Positions 42,424-52,192 of a DNA stretch of 64,000 nt are shown one piece after another. Every line of letters begins with the position of its first letter. The first letter of the stretch is position 1. The translations under genes were made by a program, and so were the position numbers. The notes below the pieces were generated by a model. It had not been told where the DNA came from. It was given only the letters and a program-made list of their open reading frames with translations, and ran no database searches. This DNA comes from an uncultured Alkaliphilus sp. (lineage in GTDB: Bacteria > Bacillota > Clostridia > Peptostreptococcales > Natronincolaceae): NCBI GenBank assembly GCA_938074565.1, contig CALJEQ010000009.1:17457-81456 (forward strand), in the 5' to 3' direction.

Positions 42424-43971
42424 ATGGCTATGGATAAAACAGAAGATCTTCGTCAGCGAAAAGCTAAGATAGAGTTGGGTGGCGGAGAAAAAAGAATTGC
42501 AGATCAACACAATAAAGGCAAGCTAACAGCTAGAGAAAGAATCAGCTTGCTATTTGATGAAGGTACGTTTGTAGAAATTGATGCCTTTGTGAAACATAGA
42601 TGTGTAAATTTTGGTATGGAAAAAGTAGATTCTCCAGGTGAAGGGGTTATAACAGGATACGGTCAAGTAGACGGTAGACTAGTTTATGCCTATGCCCAAG
42701 ACTTTACTGTTGTAGGTGGGTCTTTAGGGGAAATGCATGCAAAAAAAATCTGTAAAATACAAGATATGGCATTAAGGATGGGAGCACCAATTGTAGGATT
42801 AAACGATTCAGGTGGAGCTAGAATTCAAGAAGGTGTAGATGCTTTATCGGGTTATGGACATATTTTTTATAGAAATACTATTTCTTCTGGAGTAATTCCA
42901 CAAATTACAGCAATTATGGGACCTTGTGCTGGAGGGGCAGTATATTCACCTGCAATAACAGATTTTATCTTCATGGTGGATAAAACCAGTCAAATGTTTA
43001 TTACAGGGCCACAAGTAATTAAAACTGTAACAGGGGAAGAAGTAACAGCAGAAGCCCTAGGTGGTGGTATGACCCATAACCGTACCAGTGGAGTAGCTCA
43101 TTTCCTATCTCCAAATGATGAAACTTGTATAGCTGAAATTAGAAGACTTTTAAGTTTTTTACCATCAAATAATATGGAGACAGCTCCAGTATTTGCATCA
43201 GAAGATGATATTAATAAAGTAATTTCTGAACTAGATGAGATAATACCTGAAAGTCCTAATAAACCCTATGATATGAAGAAGTTAATAGAGATGATTGCTG
43301 ATGGTGGAGACTTCTTTGAAGTACAACCATACTTTGCTGCAAACATGATCACTGGCTTCATTAGAATTAATGGTCAATCAGTAGGAATTATCGCTAACCA
43401 ACCAAGGGTATTGGCAGGTTGCTTAGATATTAATGCTTCAGATAAAGCAGGTAGATTTATTAGAACTTGTGACTGTTATAATATTCCTATTTTAAATATT
43501 GTAGATGTACCAGGGTTCTTACCAGGTACAAGTCAAGAGCATGGTGGGATTATTCGACATGGGGCTAAGATGCTGTATGCCTATAGTGAAGCAACAGTAC
43601 CTAAAATAACCTTAATTGTTAGAAAAGCCTATGGTGGAGCATATATAGGAATGTGTAATAAAGAGTTAGGCGCCGATATGGTATTTGCTTGGCCTTCAGC
43701 AGAAATAGCTGTAATGGGGCCAGAAGGGGCTGCTAACATTATTTTCAGAAAAGAAATTAGCGACTCGGATGATCCACAAGCAACAAGAGTAGAACTTGTT
43801 GAAAATTATAAAAAGGAATTTGCTACACCTTATAAAGCAGCAGAAAGAGGATATGTTGATGATATAATAGAACCTTCTGTCACTAGACCAAGATTAGCAG
43901 ATGCCCTTAATATGCTAGCAAGTAAAAGAGAAACAAGACCACCTAAGAAACATGGAAATATACCACTATAG
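42424..43971 (+). CDS. mmdA: Methylmalonyl-CoA decarboxylase, carboxyltransferase (alpha) subunit
   Basis: 515 residues of the acyl-CoA carboxyltransferase family. It transfers the carboxyl group of (S)-methylmalonyl-CoA to biotin on the small carrier subunit. GGSLGEMHAKKI, GLNDSGGARIQEGV, GPCAGGAVYSPA and VDVPGFLPGTSQEHGGIIRHG are the oxyanion and CoA-binding signatures. The ATG at 42424 is 7 bases after GGGAGG; the ATG at 42409 overlaps that site. It starts the gene set of a Na+-exporting decarboxylase, distinguishing it from propionyl-CoA carboxylase. Confidence 0.94.
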   Translation: MAMDKTEDLRQRKAKIELGGGEKRIADQHNKGKLTARERISLLFDEGTFVEIDAFVKHRCVNFGMEKVDSPGEGVITGYGQVDGRLVYAYAQDFTVVGGSLGEMHAKKICKIQDMALRMGAPIVGLNDSGGARIQEGVDALSGYGHIFYRNTISSGVIPQITAIMGPCAGGAVYSPAITDFIFMVDKTSQMFITGPQVIKTVTGEEVTAEALGGGMTHNRTSGVAHFLSPNDETCIAEIRRLLSFLPSNNMETAPVFASEDDINKVISELDEIIPESPNKPYDMKKLIEMIADGGDFFEVQPYFAANMITGFIRINGQSVGIIANQPRVLAGCLDINASDKAGRFIRTCDCYNIPILNIVDVPGFLPGTSQEHGGIIRHGAKMLYAYSEATVPKITLIVRKAYGGAYIGMCNKELGADMVFAWPSAEIAVMGPEGAANIIFRKEISDSDDPQATRVELVENYKKEFATPYKAAERGYVDDIIEPSVTRPRLADALNMLASKRETRPPKKHGNIPL

Positions 43972-44002
43972 ACAGAGAAACTAAAAAAGAGGTGATGGAT
44001 GT

Positions 44003-44416
44003 ATGAATTTAATAGAAAAAATGCAACACTCAATTGATTCAATGTCTAGAGGGGAAAAGTTTCTTGCCAGTCTTCAAATAACTTTATTGGGGTTAATAAT
44101 TGTTTTTATAGCCTTAATCATGCTTTATTTTGTCATAAATTTCATGACAAAATTATTAAATGGTGATCAGAAAAAACCTGTGTCAACTAAAACTCAAATA
44201 ACGCCCACAACTAATCAAGTGAAAGAACCTTTAGTTGAAGAAGCTACGGAGGAAGAAACTATGGATAATAATGAGTTAGTGGCGATAATTAGTGCAGCTA
44301 TAGCAGCTACCCTTAATACATCTACCCATAACATTATTGTACGTAATATCGTACGTGTAACGGATGCTACTCCTACTTGGGGTAAAGTTGGTAGAATCAA
44401 CCAAGTAAATCAATAA
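44003..44416 (+). CDS. Na+-pumping decarboxylase gamma/delta subunit (OadG family)
   Basis: 137 residues: one membrane helix (~27-47, LLGLIIVFIALIMLYFVINF), a Lys/Thr/Pro linker, an acidic stretch and a conserved C-terminal segment NNELVAIISAAIAATL followed by a Trp-Gly tail. OadG-type subunits hold the complex together and often bind Zn2+. It lies between the alpha and carrier genes, the standard position. Confidence 0.9.
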   Translation: MNLIEKMQHSIDSMSRGEKFLASLQITLLGLIIVFIALIMLYFVINFMTKLLNGDQKKPVSTKTQITPTTNQVKEPLVEEATEEETMDNNELVAIISAAIAATLNTSTHNIIVRNIVRVTDATPTWGKVGRINQVNQ

Positions 44417-44476
44417 GAACAACAGTAGTTAGCCTTATTATAATTAAAAAAACTGTTACTTTAAGGAGGATATGAA

Positions 44477-44878
44477 ATGATAAAGAAATATAATATAACA
44501 GTAAATGGTGCAAGTTACGAGGTAGAAGTAGAAGAAGTAAAAGAGGGTGCTGTAACAGCAGCCCCAAGAGCAGCGGCACCTGCCCCTGCACCGAGACCAG
44601 CAGCACCAAAAACTGCTCCAAAGCCAGTTGAAAAACCAGCAACACCTGTGGCAGCACCTGCTGGAGCTACAACAGTGGAAGCTCCAATGCCAGGAAACAT
44701 ATGGAAAGTTGAAGTCAAGGAAGGTCAGTCAGTAAAGGAAGGCCAAGTACTAATAATTCTTGAAGCAATGAAGATGGAAAATGAAATTATGGCCCCTGCT
44801 GATGGGGTGGTAGCGGCTATTCATGTATCTGAAGGTTCGTCAGTTAATGGAGGAGATATACTAGTATCTTTGAAGTAG
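44477..44878 (+). CDS. mmdC: Biotin carboxyl carrier subunit of the decarboxylase
   Basis: 133 residues: a short N-terminal domain, an Ala/Pro hinge (~28-66, [17 protein letters not shown]) and a biotinyl domain with EAMKMEN, whose Lys99 is the biotinylation site. The flexible hinge lets biotin shuttle between the alpha subunit and the membrane beta subunit. BirA, encoded downstream, would attach biotin. Confidence 0.96.
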   Translation: MIKKYNITVNGASYEVEVEEVKEGAVTAAPRAAAPAPAPRPAAPKTAPKPVEKPATPVAAPAGATTVEAPMPGNIWKVEVKEGQSVKEGQVLIILEAMKMENEIMAPADGVVAAIHVSEGSSVNGGDILVSLK

Positions 44879-44915
44879 TAGTGCCACGTTAAGTGAATTG
44901 AAAGGGGATACAAAG

Positions 44916-46142
44916 ATGGTAGACGTACTTATTGAGTTTTTTCAAAGTACTGGATTTGTTAGTATTACTTGGCAACAATTGGTGATGTTATTTATTTCTT
45001 GTGTGCTACTATATCTTGCTATTGCTAAAAAGTTTGAACCTTTGTTATTAGTACCCATTGCCTTTGGTATGTTATTGACTAACTTACCATTAACAGGACT
45101 GATGGATGTAGGGTCTACAGTTCTTAAAGCTGTAGACATGGAAACAGCAGAGATGTTGGCTAATCCTACATCTAGTATGTTATTAAAGGGTATACCAGCC
45201 CAGATGTATACACAAACACCTGGTGGACTACTTCAATACTTCGGTATTGGTAACAAATTAGCCATTTTCCCCCCATTAATTTTCTTAGGGGTTGGAGCGA
45301 TGACAGACTTTGGTCCATTAATCGCCAACCCTAAAAGTTTATTCTTAGGGGCAGCAGCACAAGCAGGGATTTTCTTTACATTCACAGGAGCAGTGCTAAT
45401 GGGATTTACAGCACAGGAAGCTTCATCCATAGGAATTATTGGAGGAGCAGATGGTCCAACTGCAATATTCTTAACTTCTAGGTTAGCACCACATTTGTTG
45501 GGACCTATTGCTGTGGCAGCTTATTCATATATGGCATTAGTACCAATTATTCAGCCTCCTATTATGAAGGCCCTCACCAGTAAAAAAGAACGAATGATTA
45601 AAATGAAGCAATTGAGGGTTGTAACTAAAACAGAGAAGGTTATTTTCCCTATTTTAGTTACAGTAGTTGTATCATTATTACTACCATCAGCAGCAGCCTT
45701 AATAGGTTTGTTGATGTTCGGTAATCTATTAAAAGAATGTTTAGTAACCGACAGACTTTCTAAAACAGCCCAAAATGAGTTGATTAATATAGTAACTATA
45801 TTATTAGGGTTAGCTGTAGGGGCTACAGCCCAAGCAGAATACTTTTTACAATGGGGAACTATTAAAATTATTATTTTAGGAGTAGTAGCCTTTGCTGTAG
45901 GAACAGCTTCTGGAGTGTTATTAGCAAAGGTAATGAACCGTATATTAGGTGGAGATGCTATTAACCCATTAATAGGTTCTGCTGGAGTATCGGCAGTACC
46001 GATGGCGGCAAGGGTATCTCAAACAGTAGGTCAAAAAGAAAACCCCAGCAATTTTCTATTGATGCATGCTATGGGTCCAAATGTGGCTGGAGTTATTGGA
46101 TCAGCAGTGGCAGCAGGAGTATTACTTACGTTATTTAACTAA
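44916..46142 (+). CDS. mmdB: Na+-translocating decarboxylase beta subunit
   Basis: 408 residues with about nine to eleven membrane helices. IIGGADGPTAIFLTSRLAPH and GSAGVSAVPMAARVSQ are the invariant regions of the OadB/MmdB/GcdB family that decarboxylate carboxybiotin and move Na+ outward. The ATG at 44916 follows AAAGGGGA, and the in-frame TTG at 44898 is not needed. It closes the pump gene set; a strong terminator follows. Confidence 0.95.
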   Translation: MVDVLIEFFQSTGFVSITWQQLVMLFISCVLLYLAIAKKFEPLLLVPIAFGMLLTNLPLTGLMDVGSTVLKAVDMETAEMLANPTSSMLLKGIPAQMYTQTPGGLLQYFGIGNKLAIFPPLIFLGVGAMTDFGPLIANPKSLFLGAAAQAGIFFTFTGAVLMGFTAQEASSIGIIGGADGPTAIFLTSRLAPHLLGPIAVAAYSYMALVPIIQPPIMKALTSKKERMIKMKQLRVVTKTEKVIFPILVTVVVSLLLPSAAALIGLLMFGNLLKECLVTDRLSKTAQNELINIVTILLGLAVGATAQAEYFLQWGTIKIIILGVVAFAVGTASGVLLAKVMNRILGGDAINPLIGSAGVSAVPMAARVSQTVGQKENPSNFLLMHAMGPNVAGVIGSAVAAGVLLTLFN

Positions 46143-46146
46143 TAAA

Positions 46147-46181
46147 ATTAAAAGAGTGCAAACGTTGCACTCTTTTAATTT
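46147..46181 (+). terminator. Terminator of the decarboxylase operon
   Basis: ATTAAAAGAGTGCAA and TTGCACTCTTTTAAT are perfect fifteen-base arms around a three-base loop, ending in T-rich sequence. Confidence 0.92.
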
Positions 46182-46330
46182 GCTCAAAATTAAGATAATA
46201 TTAAATAAAGTGTTAAGATGACAGGTAATATGTAAATAAGAAATAGAAAAGTTTAACAATAAGGAGACAATACTAGTAAGTGGAGTTAATCAGTGGAGTG
46301 AAGAACCTTTATAAAATGGGAGATGAAAAA

Positions 46331-47311
46331 ATGAAGGAAAAGATACTTAAAGCTCTATACGGGAATAAGGGCAACTATATTTCTGGTGAAGAACTGGCTG
46401 AAAAATTTGGAGTATCAAGAACCGCCATATGGAAGCAAATTAATACATTAAGAAATGAAGGGTATAGTATAGAAACTACAAATAAAAAAGGATATTGCTT
46501 ACTAGATAATGACAATAAGTTAGTACCCATTGAGTTAATCAGCAATGTAAAGACTAAAACTATGGGGAAAAATATCCTTTGTTTCGATTCCATTGATTCA
46601 ACAAATAACTATGCTAAGCAAATTGCATATGAAGCTCCCCATGGTACAACTATAATTAGTGATGAGCAGGTGGGGGGAAGAGGTCGTTTAGGAAGAGGAT
46701 GGAATTCTCCTAAGGGGGAGGGTGTGTGGATGTCTATTATAGTTAAACCCAATATTCCTCCAACAGAAGGAACGAAAATGACGCAGATTGCAGCGGCGGC
46801 TGTATGTATGGGCATTAGAAATACAACAGGCATGGAAGTCTTTATTAAATGGCCCAATGATATTATTTTAAATGGAAAGAAAGTATGTGGAATACTAACG
46901 GAAATGACAGGTGAGTTAAACCAAGTAGCCTATATCGTTGTTGGAATAGGTATAAATGTTAACATTGAATGGTTTCCAGAAGAATTAAAAGATAAGGCGA
47001 CTTCATTATTAATAGAGTCAAAAGAAAAATTGTCTAGAAAGCAATTAATAGTATCCATTATAAATGAGTTTGAAAAACTGTATGAAGATTATATAGAAAA
47101 TGGAAACTTAAGCAATACGGTAAATATATGTAGAAAATATTCTGCAATGTTGGGCAAAAGAGTGAGGGTAATTCAAGGGAATAAAGAAGACATGGCAACA
47201 GCCATAGACATTACAGATGAAGGTGTATTAATGGTTAAATTAGATGATGGGAAAGAACAATTAATTATGTCAGGGGAAGTCTCCATAAGGGGAGAGAATG
47301 GCTATATATAA
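46331..47311 (+). CDS. birA: Biotin operon repressor / biotin--protein ligase
   Basis: 326 residues with an N-terminal winged HTH (~1-60, GEELAEKFGVSRTAIWKQI), the ligase core with GRGRLGRGWNSPKGEGVWMS (adenylate loop), IKWPNDIILNGKKVCGIL and a C-terminal SH3-like domain. It attaches biotin to the carrier Lys and, with its HTH, can repress biotin genes. The ATG at 46331 is 7 bases after GGGAGA; upstream in-frame starts lack sites. Placement after the biotin-dependent decarboxylase is functionally coherent. Confidence 0.94.
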   Translation: MKEKILKALYGNKGNYISGEELAEKFGVSRTAIWKQINTLRNEGYSIETTNKKGYCLLDNDNKLVPIELISNVKTKTMGKNILCFDSIDSTNNYAKQIAYEAPHGTTIISDEQVGGRGRLGRGWNSPKGEGVWMSIIVKPNIPPTEGTKMTQIAAAAVCMGIRNTTGMEVFIKWPNDIILNGKKVCGILTEMTGELNQVAYIVVGIGINVNIEWFPEELKDKATSLLIESKEKLSRKQLIVSIINEFEKLYEDYIENGNLSNTVNICRKYSAMLGKRVRVIQGNKEDMATAIDITDEGVLMVKLDDGKEQLIMSGEVSIRGENGYI

Positions 47312-47331
47312 AACAACAGGAAATGATTAAA

Positions 47332-47373
47332 AAAACAACCTGCCAAAAACAAGATTTGGTGGGTTGTTTTTTT
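47332..47373 (+). terminator. Terminator after birA
   Basis: AAACAACCTGCCAAA and TTTGGTGGGTTGTTT form a long stem with one mismatch or wobble, followed by a run of T residues. Confidence 0.9.
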
Positions 47374-47419
47374 AATAGAACTATTAACTTGTAATTAATA
47401 AACACTTTTCGGGTTTAAT

Positions 47420-47435
47420 TGGTACAGTTTTTGCA
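47420..47435 (+). promoter_or_regulatory. Sigma-54 promoter of the thiolase gene
   Basis: TGGTACAGTTTTTGCA: the -24 GG (47421-47422) and -12 GC (47433-47434) are separated by exactly ten bases, and TTTGC matches the -12 consensus. It lies 44 bases before the thiolase ATG, and a sigma-54 activator gene is nearby. Confidence 0.8.
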
Positions 47436-47478
47436 TATATTTTAGATAACACTTATTTTACATTGAGGAGGCTTATAT

Positions 47479-48657
47479 ATGAAACAAATTGTTATTGCCA
47501 GTGGAGTAAGAACACCTATTGGAAATTACGGAGGAACATTGGCAGAGGTTTCCGCTGTTGAATTGGGGGCTATTGTTATTAAAGAAGCATTAAAACGAGC
47601 CAACGTTAAACCGGAGGAAGTAGATGAAGTCTATATGGGGTGTATCTTACAGGCAGGGTTAGGGCAAAATGTAGCAAGACAGGCTGCAATAAAAGCTGAT
47701 ATTCCATCACAAATACCAGCCACCACCATAAATATGTTATGTGGCTCTGGTTTAAGGACTGTATCACTGGCAGCTCAAACAATTATTGCTGGTGACAATG
47801 ATATTGTTGTTGTAGGTGGAACAGAGAATATGAGTCAAGCACCATATCTTTTACCAAAAGCAAGATGGGGAATTAAAATGGGTCATACTCAACTTATAGA
47901 TTCTATGATACATGATGCTTTAACAGATGCATTTCATGATTATCATATGGGGATTACTGCTGAAAACTTAGTTGAAAAATATAGTTTAACAAGAGAAGAA
48001 CAAGACCAATTTGCGGTAGAAAGTCAAAATAAAGCTTCAAGGGCAATTTTGGAGGGTAAATTTAAAGAGGAAATAATACCTGTAACTATACCTCAAAAAA
48101 AAGGGGAACCGATTATTATAGATACGGATGAATTTCCTAAATCAGGAGTAACTATTGAGAAAATCGGAAAGTTAAAACCTGCTTTTAAAAAAGACGGCAG
48201 TGTTACAGCCGCAAATGCATCTGGAATAAATGATGGTGCAGCAGCATTAGTGATAATGACTAAAGAGAAGGCAGATGAGTTAGGAATTGAACCACTAGCA
48301 ACTTTAGTATCCTATGCTAATGCAGGAGTAGAGCCTTCAATAATGGGAATAGGACCTGTTCCGGCAACCCAAAAAGCATTAAGTAAAGCAGGTCTTACTT
48401 TAGAGGATATAGACTTAATAGAAGCTAATGAAGCTTTTGCGGCTCAAGCATTGGCAGTGGGTAAAGAACTAGGATGGGTTTATGATCGAGTAAATGTAAA
48501 TGGGGGTGCAATTGCTTTAGGTCACCCTGTTGGTGCTAGTGGAGCTAGAATTTTAATTACCCTATTACATGAAATGAAAAGAAGAGCCTCTAAATATGGT
48601 CTGGCAACCCTATGTATTGGTGGAGGGATGGGAACGGCAGTAATTGTTAAAAGATAG
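47479..48657 (+). CDS. Acetyl-CoA C-acetyltransferase (thiolase)
   Basis: 392 residues, the standard length for biosynthetic or acetoacetyl-CoA thiolases. Catalytic Cys88 ([11 protein letters not shown]), His349 ([16 protein letters not shown]) and Cys379 ([10 protein letters not shown]) are present. It joins two acetyl-CoA to acetoacetyl-CoA, or the reverse. GAGGAGG precedes the ATG. It is a single gene between a sigma-54 promoter and a terminator. Confidence 0.95.
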   Translation: MKQIVIASGVRTPIGNYGGTLAEVSAVELGAIVIKEALKRANVKPEEVDEVYMGCILQAGLGQNVARQAAIKADIPSQIPATTINMLCGSGLRTVSLAAQTIIAGDNDIVVVGGTENMSQAPYLLPKARWGIKMGHTQLIDSMIHDALTDAFHDYHMGITAENLVEKYSLTREEQDQFAVESQNKASRAILEGKFKEEIIPVTIPQKKGEPIIIDTDEFPKSGVTIEKIGKLKPAFKKDGSVTAANASGINDGAAALVIMTKEKADELGIEPLATLVSYANAGVEPSIMGIGPVPATQKALSKAGLTLEDIDLIEANEAFAAQALAVGKELGWVYDRVNVNGGAIALGHPVGASGARILITLLHEMKRRASKYGLATLCIGGGMGTAVIVKR

Positions 48658-48688
48658 GAACTAATAATAAAAAATAATAAAATAAAAA

Positions 48689-48727
48689 AACAAAGAATCC
48701 AAACAAAGTGGTTCTTTGTTTTTTTTA
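48689..48727 (+). terminator. Terminator after thiolase
   Basis: AAACAAAGAA and TTCTTTGTTT arms are followed by at least seven T residues. Confidence 0.85.
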
Positions 48728-48837
48728 AAGAAAATTTTTTAAAAAGTAAGAGATACGAATAACAAAAAGAAGGAATGCAATTCACAATATAGAAAAGATA
48801 TATATGCAACTTTTTAATTTTGTAATTCAGTAGCAGT

Positions 48838-50331
48838 TTGGAGGTGAAGGTAATTAATTGTCAAGAGAGAAAGCAGAAGTATCAGCACCTTAATAATGTT
48901 AGTACTTTAAATAAAAATGAAAACTTAGAAGATATAGACTTTCTAATGAATTTGTATAAAGATATATTTAATATTACCTATAATTGGATGGTAGTTGTAG
49001 ATGCAGATGGATATATCATTATGATTAATAAACGGTACTGTGATTTTATAGGAGTAAAACAACAGTCGGTGATAGGACAACATGTAACAGAGGTTATTGA
49101 AAATACAAGAATGCACATAATCGTAAAAACTGGGCAAAAAGAAATAGGAGATATTCAAGAAATAAAGGGAAATCAAATGATTGCAGATCGACTACCTATT
49201 TATAGAAATGGAAAGATAATAGGAGCGGTTGGAACAGTAATATTTAAGAATTTAGTAGAGTTTGACGTGTATGTTAAAAATATTTTAAAAATGGAAAAGC
49301 AGTTGGAGTTTTATAAAAAAGAACTTAAGAAAGCCCTTGGTGGTGAATATACATTTGAAAAAATTATTGGCACCAGTGAAAAAATAAATAGAGCAAAGGA
49401 TTTAGCTAAAAAAGTGGCAACTAGTAAATCTAATGTATTATTGCTGGGGGAAAGTGGAACTGGAAAAGAGTTATTTGCCCATTCAATCCATAATGCCAGT
49501 GCAAGAAGAGAATATCCTTTAATTAAGGTTAATTGTGGAGCAATACCAGCAGAACTGATAGAATCAGAACTCTTTGGTTACGAACAGGGAGCCTTTACAG
49601 GGGCAAAAAAAGGTGGCAAACCAGGAAAGTTTGAACTAGCCAATAAAAGCACTATATTTTTGGATGAAATAGGTGATTTGCCTTTAAATATGCAGGTTAA
49701 AATTTTGAGGGTAATACAGGAGCGGGAAATAGAACGAATAGGTGGAGTAAAAAGTCAGAAAATTGATGTCCGCATCATTGCTGCCACTAACCGTAACCTT
49801 TTGGAAATGATAAAAAATAAGACTTTTAGAGAAGATTTATATTATCGACTAAATGTAATTAGTATTAACATCCCTCCCCTTAGAGAACGGAGAGAAGATA
49901 TTCCATTAATAACCCATTACTTAATGAAAAAACTGTCTAGTGAAATGGATCGTCATGTTTCTGAAATTTCTCCAACAGCAATAGAAGTTTTAAAACATTA
50001 TCACTGGCCTGGCAACATAAGAGAATTGGCAAATTTAATAGAACGAGCATTTAATTTAATAGAAAAGGAAGCTGTTATAACTTTAGACCATCTACCTTAC
50101 TATGTTAAAAAACATATGAAGGATAAAGAAAAAGAAAAGGTGGAAGAGACTAAAAATAATACAGAGAAAACATTAAAAGAAATTATAGAAGAAGTAGAAA
50201 AGCAAAGTATTGCAGAAACTTTAATGACTATGGATGGGAATAAATATCAAACTGCCAAGAAACTAGGAATAAGTCGCACAAGTTTATATGAAAAAATAAA
50301 GAAATATAATTTAGAAGTGTTAGTAAAATGA
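48838..50331 (+). CDS. Sigma-54-dependent activator with PAS sensor domain
   Basis: 497 residues as read. PAS domain ~40-150 (MVVVDADGYIIMINKRYCDF), sigma-54 AAA+ domain ~172-405 with Walker A GESGTGKE (204-211) and the sigma-54 contact loop GAFTGA (251-256), and a Fis-type HTH at ~455-495 (NKYQTAKKLGISRTSLYEKI). No receiver domain, so the PAS presumably binds a metabolite. The start is uncertain: the TTG at 48838 overlaps the GGAGGTGA site, no ATG is in frame before residue 37, and an ATT at 48853 has good spacing. Three sigma-54 promoters around it are the obvious targets. Confidence 0.93.
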   Translation: MEVKVINCQERKQKYQHLNNVSTLNKNENLEDIDFLMNLYKDIFNITYNWMVVVDADGYIIMINKRYCDFIGVKQQSVIGQHVTEVIENTRMHIIVKTGQKEIGDIQEIKGNQMIADRLPIYRNGKIIGAVGTVIFKNLVEFDVYVKNILKMEKQLEFYKKELKKALGGEYTFEKIIGTSEKINRAKDLAKKVATSKSNVLLLGESGTGKELFAHSIHNASARREYPLIKVNCGAIPAELIESELFGYEQGAFTGAKKGGKPGKFELANKSTIFLDEIGDLPLNMQVKILRVIQEREIERIGGVKSQKIDVRIIAATNRNLLEMIKNKTFREDLYYRLNVISINIPPLRERREDIPLITHYLMKKLSSEMDRHVSEISPTAIEVLKHYHWPGNIRELANLIERAFNLIEKEAVITLDHLPYYVKKHMKDKEKEKVEETKNNTEKTLKEIIEEVEKQSIAETLMTMDGNKYQTAKKLGISRTSLYEKIKKYNLEVLVK

Positions 50332-50565
50332 ACAGTGTAAAATAAATGTACAATTTAACAAGTTTTGAAATTTATTTAGAAAATAATGATTATAAAAAGG
50401 CATTTACATTGTATTTAAATAATTTTATTGTTTAGTGTAAGAATAATCAGAAATTAACCGTATATAATATGAACACTTTTCTGATAGGAAATTTGTTTGT
50501 ACTAAGAATATAAAAAAATATATGTATTTTTCCTTATTGGTGGATTATAATGACTAAAATAAAAG

Positions 50566-50581
50566 TGGCATGATGATTGCA
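50566..50581 (+). promoter_or_regulatory. Sigma-54 promoter of the CoA-transferase/permease/SDR operon
   Basis: TGGCATGATGATTGCA matches the sigma-54 consensus TGGCAC-N5-TTGCA at all but one position; GG (50567-50568) and GC (50579-50580) are ten bases apart. The downstream start is 39 bases away. Confidence 0.9.
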
Positions 50582-50619
50582 CCTTAAAAAACTAAATGAG
50601 TTGAAGGGAGGATTTTAAT

Positions 50620-52173
50620 TTGGCACCTAAATTTACTACGGCAGATGAGGCAGTAAAACTAGTTACTTCAGGAAGCACAATTGCAACAGGGGGATTTGTT
50701 GGGAATGCAGTTCCAGAAGAATTGGAAATAGCCTTAGAAAAAAGGTTTTTAGAGTCAAAAGAACCACGAAATTTAACTTTAGTTTATGCAGCAGGTCAAG
50801 GGGATGGAAAAGAAAAGGGATTAAATCATGTTGGTCACGAAGGACTTCTAAAAAGAGTAATAGGTGGACATTGGGGATTAGTTCCCAAAATTCAAAAACT
50901 AGCCTTTGAAAATAAAATAGAGGCATATAATTTTCCACAGGGGTCAATTTCTCACTTGTTTAGAGATATTGCTGCTAATAAACCTGGTACAGTAACAAGG
51001 GTAGGCTTAAAAACATTTGTTGACCCAAGAATAGACGGTGGGAAGTTAAATGAAAAAACACAAGAAGATATGGTGGAACTTGTTAATTTATTAGGTAAAG
51101 AGTATTTGCTTTATAAGGCATTTCCCATTGACTTTGCTTTAATTAGAGGAACCTATGCTGATGAAAAAGGTAATGTAACAATGGAAAAAGAAGCAGGGTC
51201 ATTAGAAGTATTGTCTATAGCACAGGCTTGTAAAAATTCTGGTGGAAAAGTAATCGTGCAAGTTGAAAAAGTTGTAAAAAGTGGTAGTTTAGACCCCAAA
51301 CTTGTTAAAATACCGGGAATTTATGTAGACACAATAGTAGAAGTAGAAGATATGCGTAATCACATGCAGACCTTTGCAGAACAATATAATTCAAGTTATA
51401 CAGGGGCTACAAAAATACCTGTAAATTCTGTAAAACCAATGGAATTAGATGAAAGAAAAGTAATCGCCAGAAGAGCAGCTATGGAATTAGTGTCTAATGC
51501 AGTTGTCAACTTAGGCATAGGAATGCCAGAGGGTGTAGCGTTGGTTGCCAGTGAAGAAGGTATTGGGGATCAGATGGTATTAACCGTTGAACCAGGCCCA
51601 ATAGGAGGTATTCCAGCTGGAGGTTTAAGTTTTGGCGCTGCCATTAATCCAGAAGCCATAATAGATCAGCCTTATCAGTTTGACTTTTATGATGGGGGAG
51701 GATTAGATGTTGCATTCTTGGGGTTAGCTCAATGTGATGTTGATGGAAATATTAATGTAAGTAAATTTGGACCTAAGATTGCAGGTGCAGGAGGATTCAT
51801 TAATATTACCCAAAATGCTAAAAAAGTAGTGTTTTGTGGTACATTCACTGCTGGAGGTTTAGATATAGAAATAAAAGAAGGTAAATTAATGATTAAACAA
51901 GAAGGCAAAGTTAAAAAGTTTATTGAACAAGTTGAGCATATAACCTTTAGTGGCGAATATGCTATTGAAGTAGGTCAAACTGTAGTATATATTACAGAAC
52001 GAGCTGTGTTTGTTTTAAACGAAGAAGGTATTGTATTAACTGAAATTGCTCCTGGGGTGGATCTTCAAAAAGATATTATAGACCAAATGGATTTTAAGCC
52101 TATTGTTAGTTCTGATTTAAAGATAATGGATTCAAGTATTTTTAATATTGAAAAAATGGGTTTAAATATCTAA
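50620..52173 (+). CDS. Acyl-CoA:acetate/3-ketoacid CoA-transferase, fused alpha-beta
   Basis: 517 residues, a family I CoA-transferase with both halves in one chain (YdiF/SCOT-like). The N-terminal [20 protein letters not shown] holds the CoA-binding glycines, and catalytic Glu324 is in [10 protein letters not shown]. Substrates are probably acetoacetate, 3-hydroxybutyrate or butyrate with acetyl-CoA. It starts with TTG at 50620, 8 bases after GGGAGG. First gene of a sigma-54 operon with a GntP permease and an SDR, resembling the ketone-body operon yxjC-scoAB-yxjF of Bacillus in content. Confidence 0.9.
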   Translation: MAPKFTTADEAVKLVTSGSTIATGGFVGNAVPEELEIALEKRFLESKEPRNLTLVYAAGQGDGKEKGLNHVGHEGLLKRVIGGHWGLVPKIQKLAFENKIEAYNFPQGSISHLFRDIAANKPGTVTRVGLKTFVDPRIDGGKLNEKTQEDMVELVNLLGKEYLLYKAFPIDFALIRGTYADEKGNVTMEKEAGSLEVLSIAQACKNSGGKVIVQVEKVVKSGSLDPKLVKIPGIYVDTIVEVEDMRNHMQTFAEQYNSSYTGATKIPVNSVKPMELDERKVIARRAAMELVSNAVVNLGIGMPEGVALVASEEGIGDQMVLTVEPGPIGGIPAGGLSFGAAINPEAIIDQPYQFDFYDGGGLDVAFLGLAQCDVDGNINVSKFGPKIAGAGGFINITQNAKKVVFCGTFTAGGLDIEIKEGKLMIKQEGKVKKFIEQVEHITFSGEYAIEVGQTVVYITERAVFVLNEEGIVLTEIAPGVDLQKDIIDQMDFKPIVSSDLKIMDSSIFNIEKMGLNI

Positions 52174-52192
52174 AAAATAGGAGGGGGAAAAT

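Noticed and set aside
47402..50481. Shared ACACTTTTC upstream of two sigma-54 promoters (47402 and 50473) as activator site
   Set aside because: The distances to the -24 boxes differ greatly (10 against 85 bases), the motif is not palindromic and it is absent before the third promoter.
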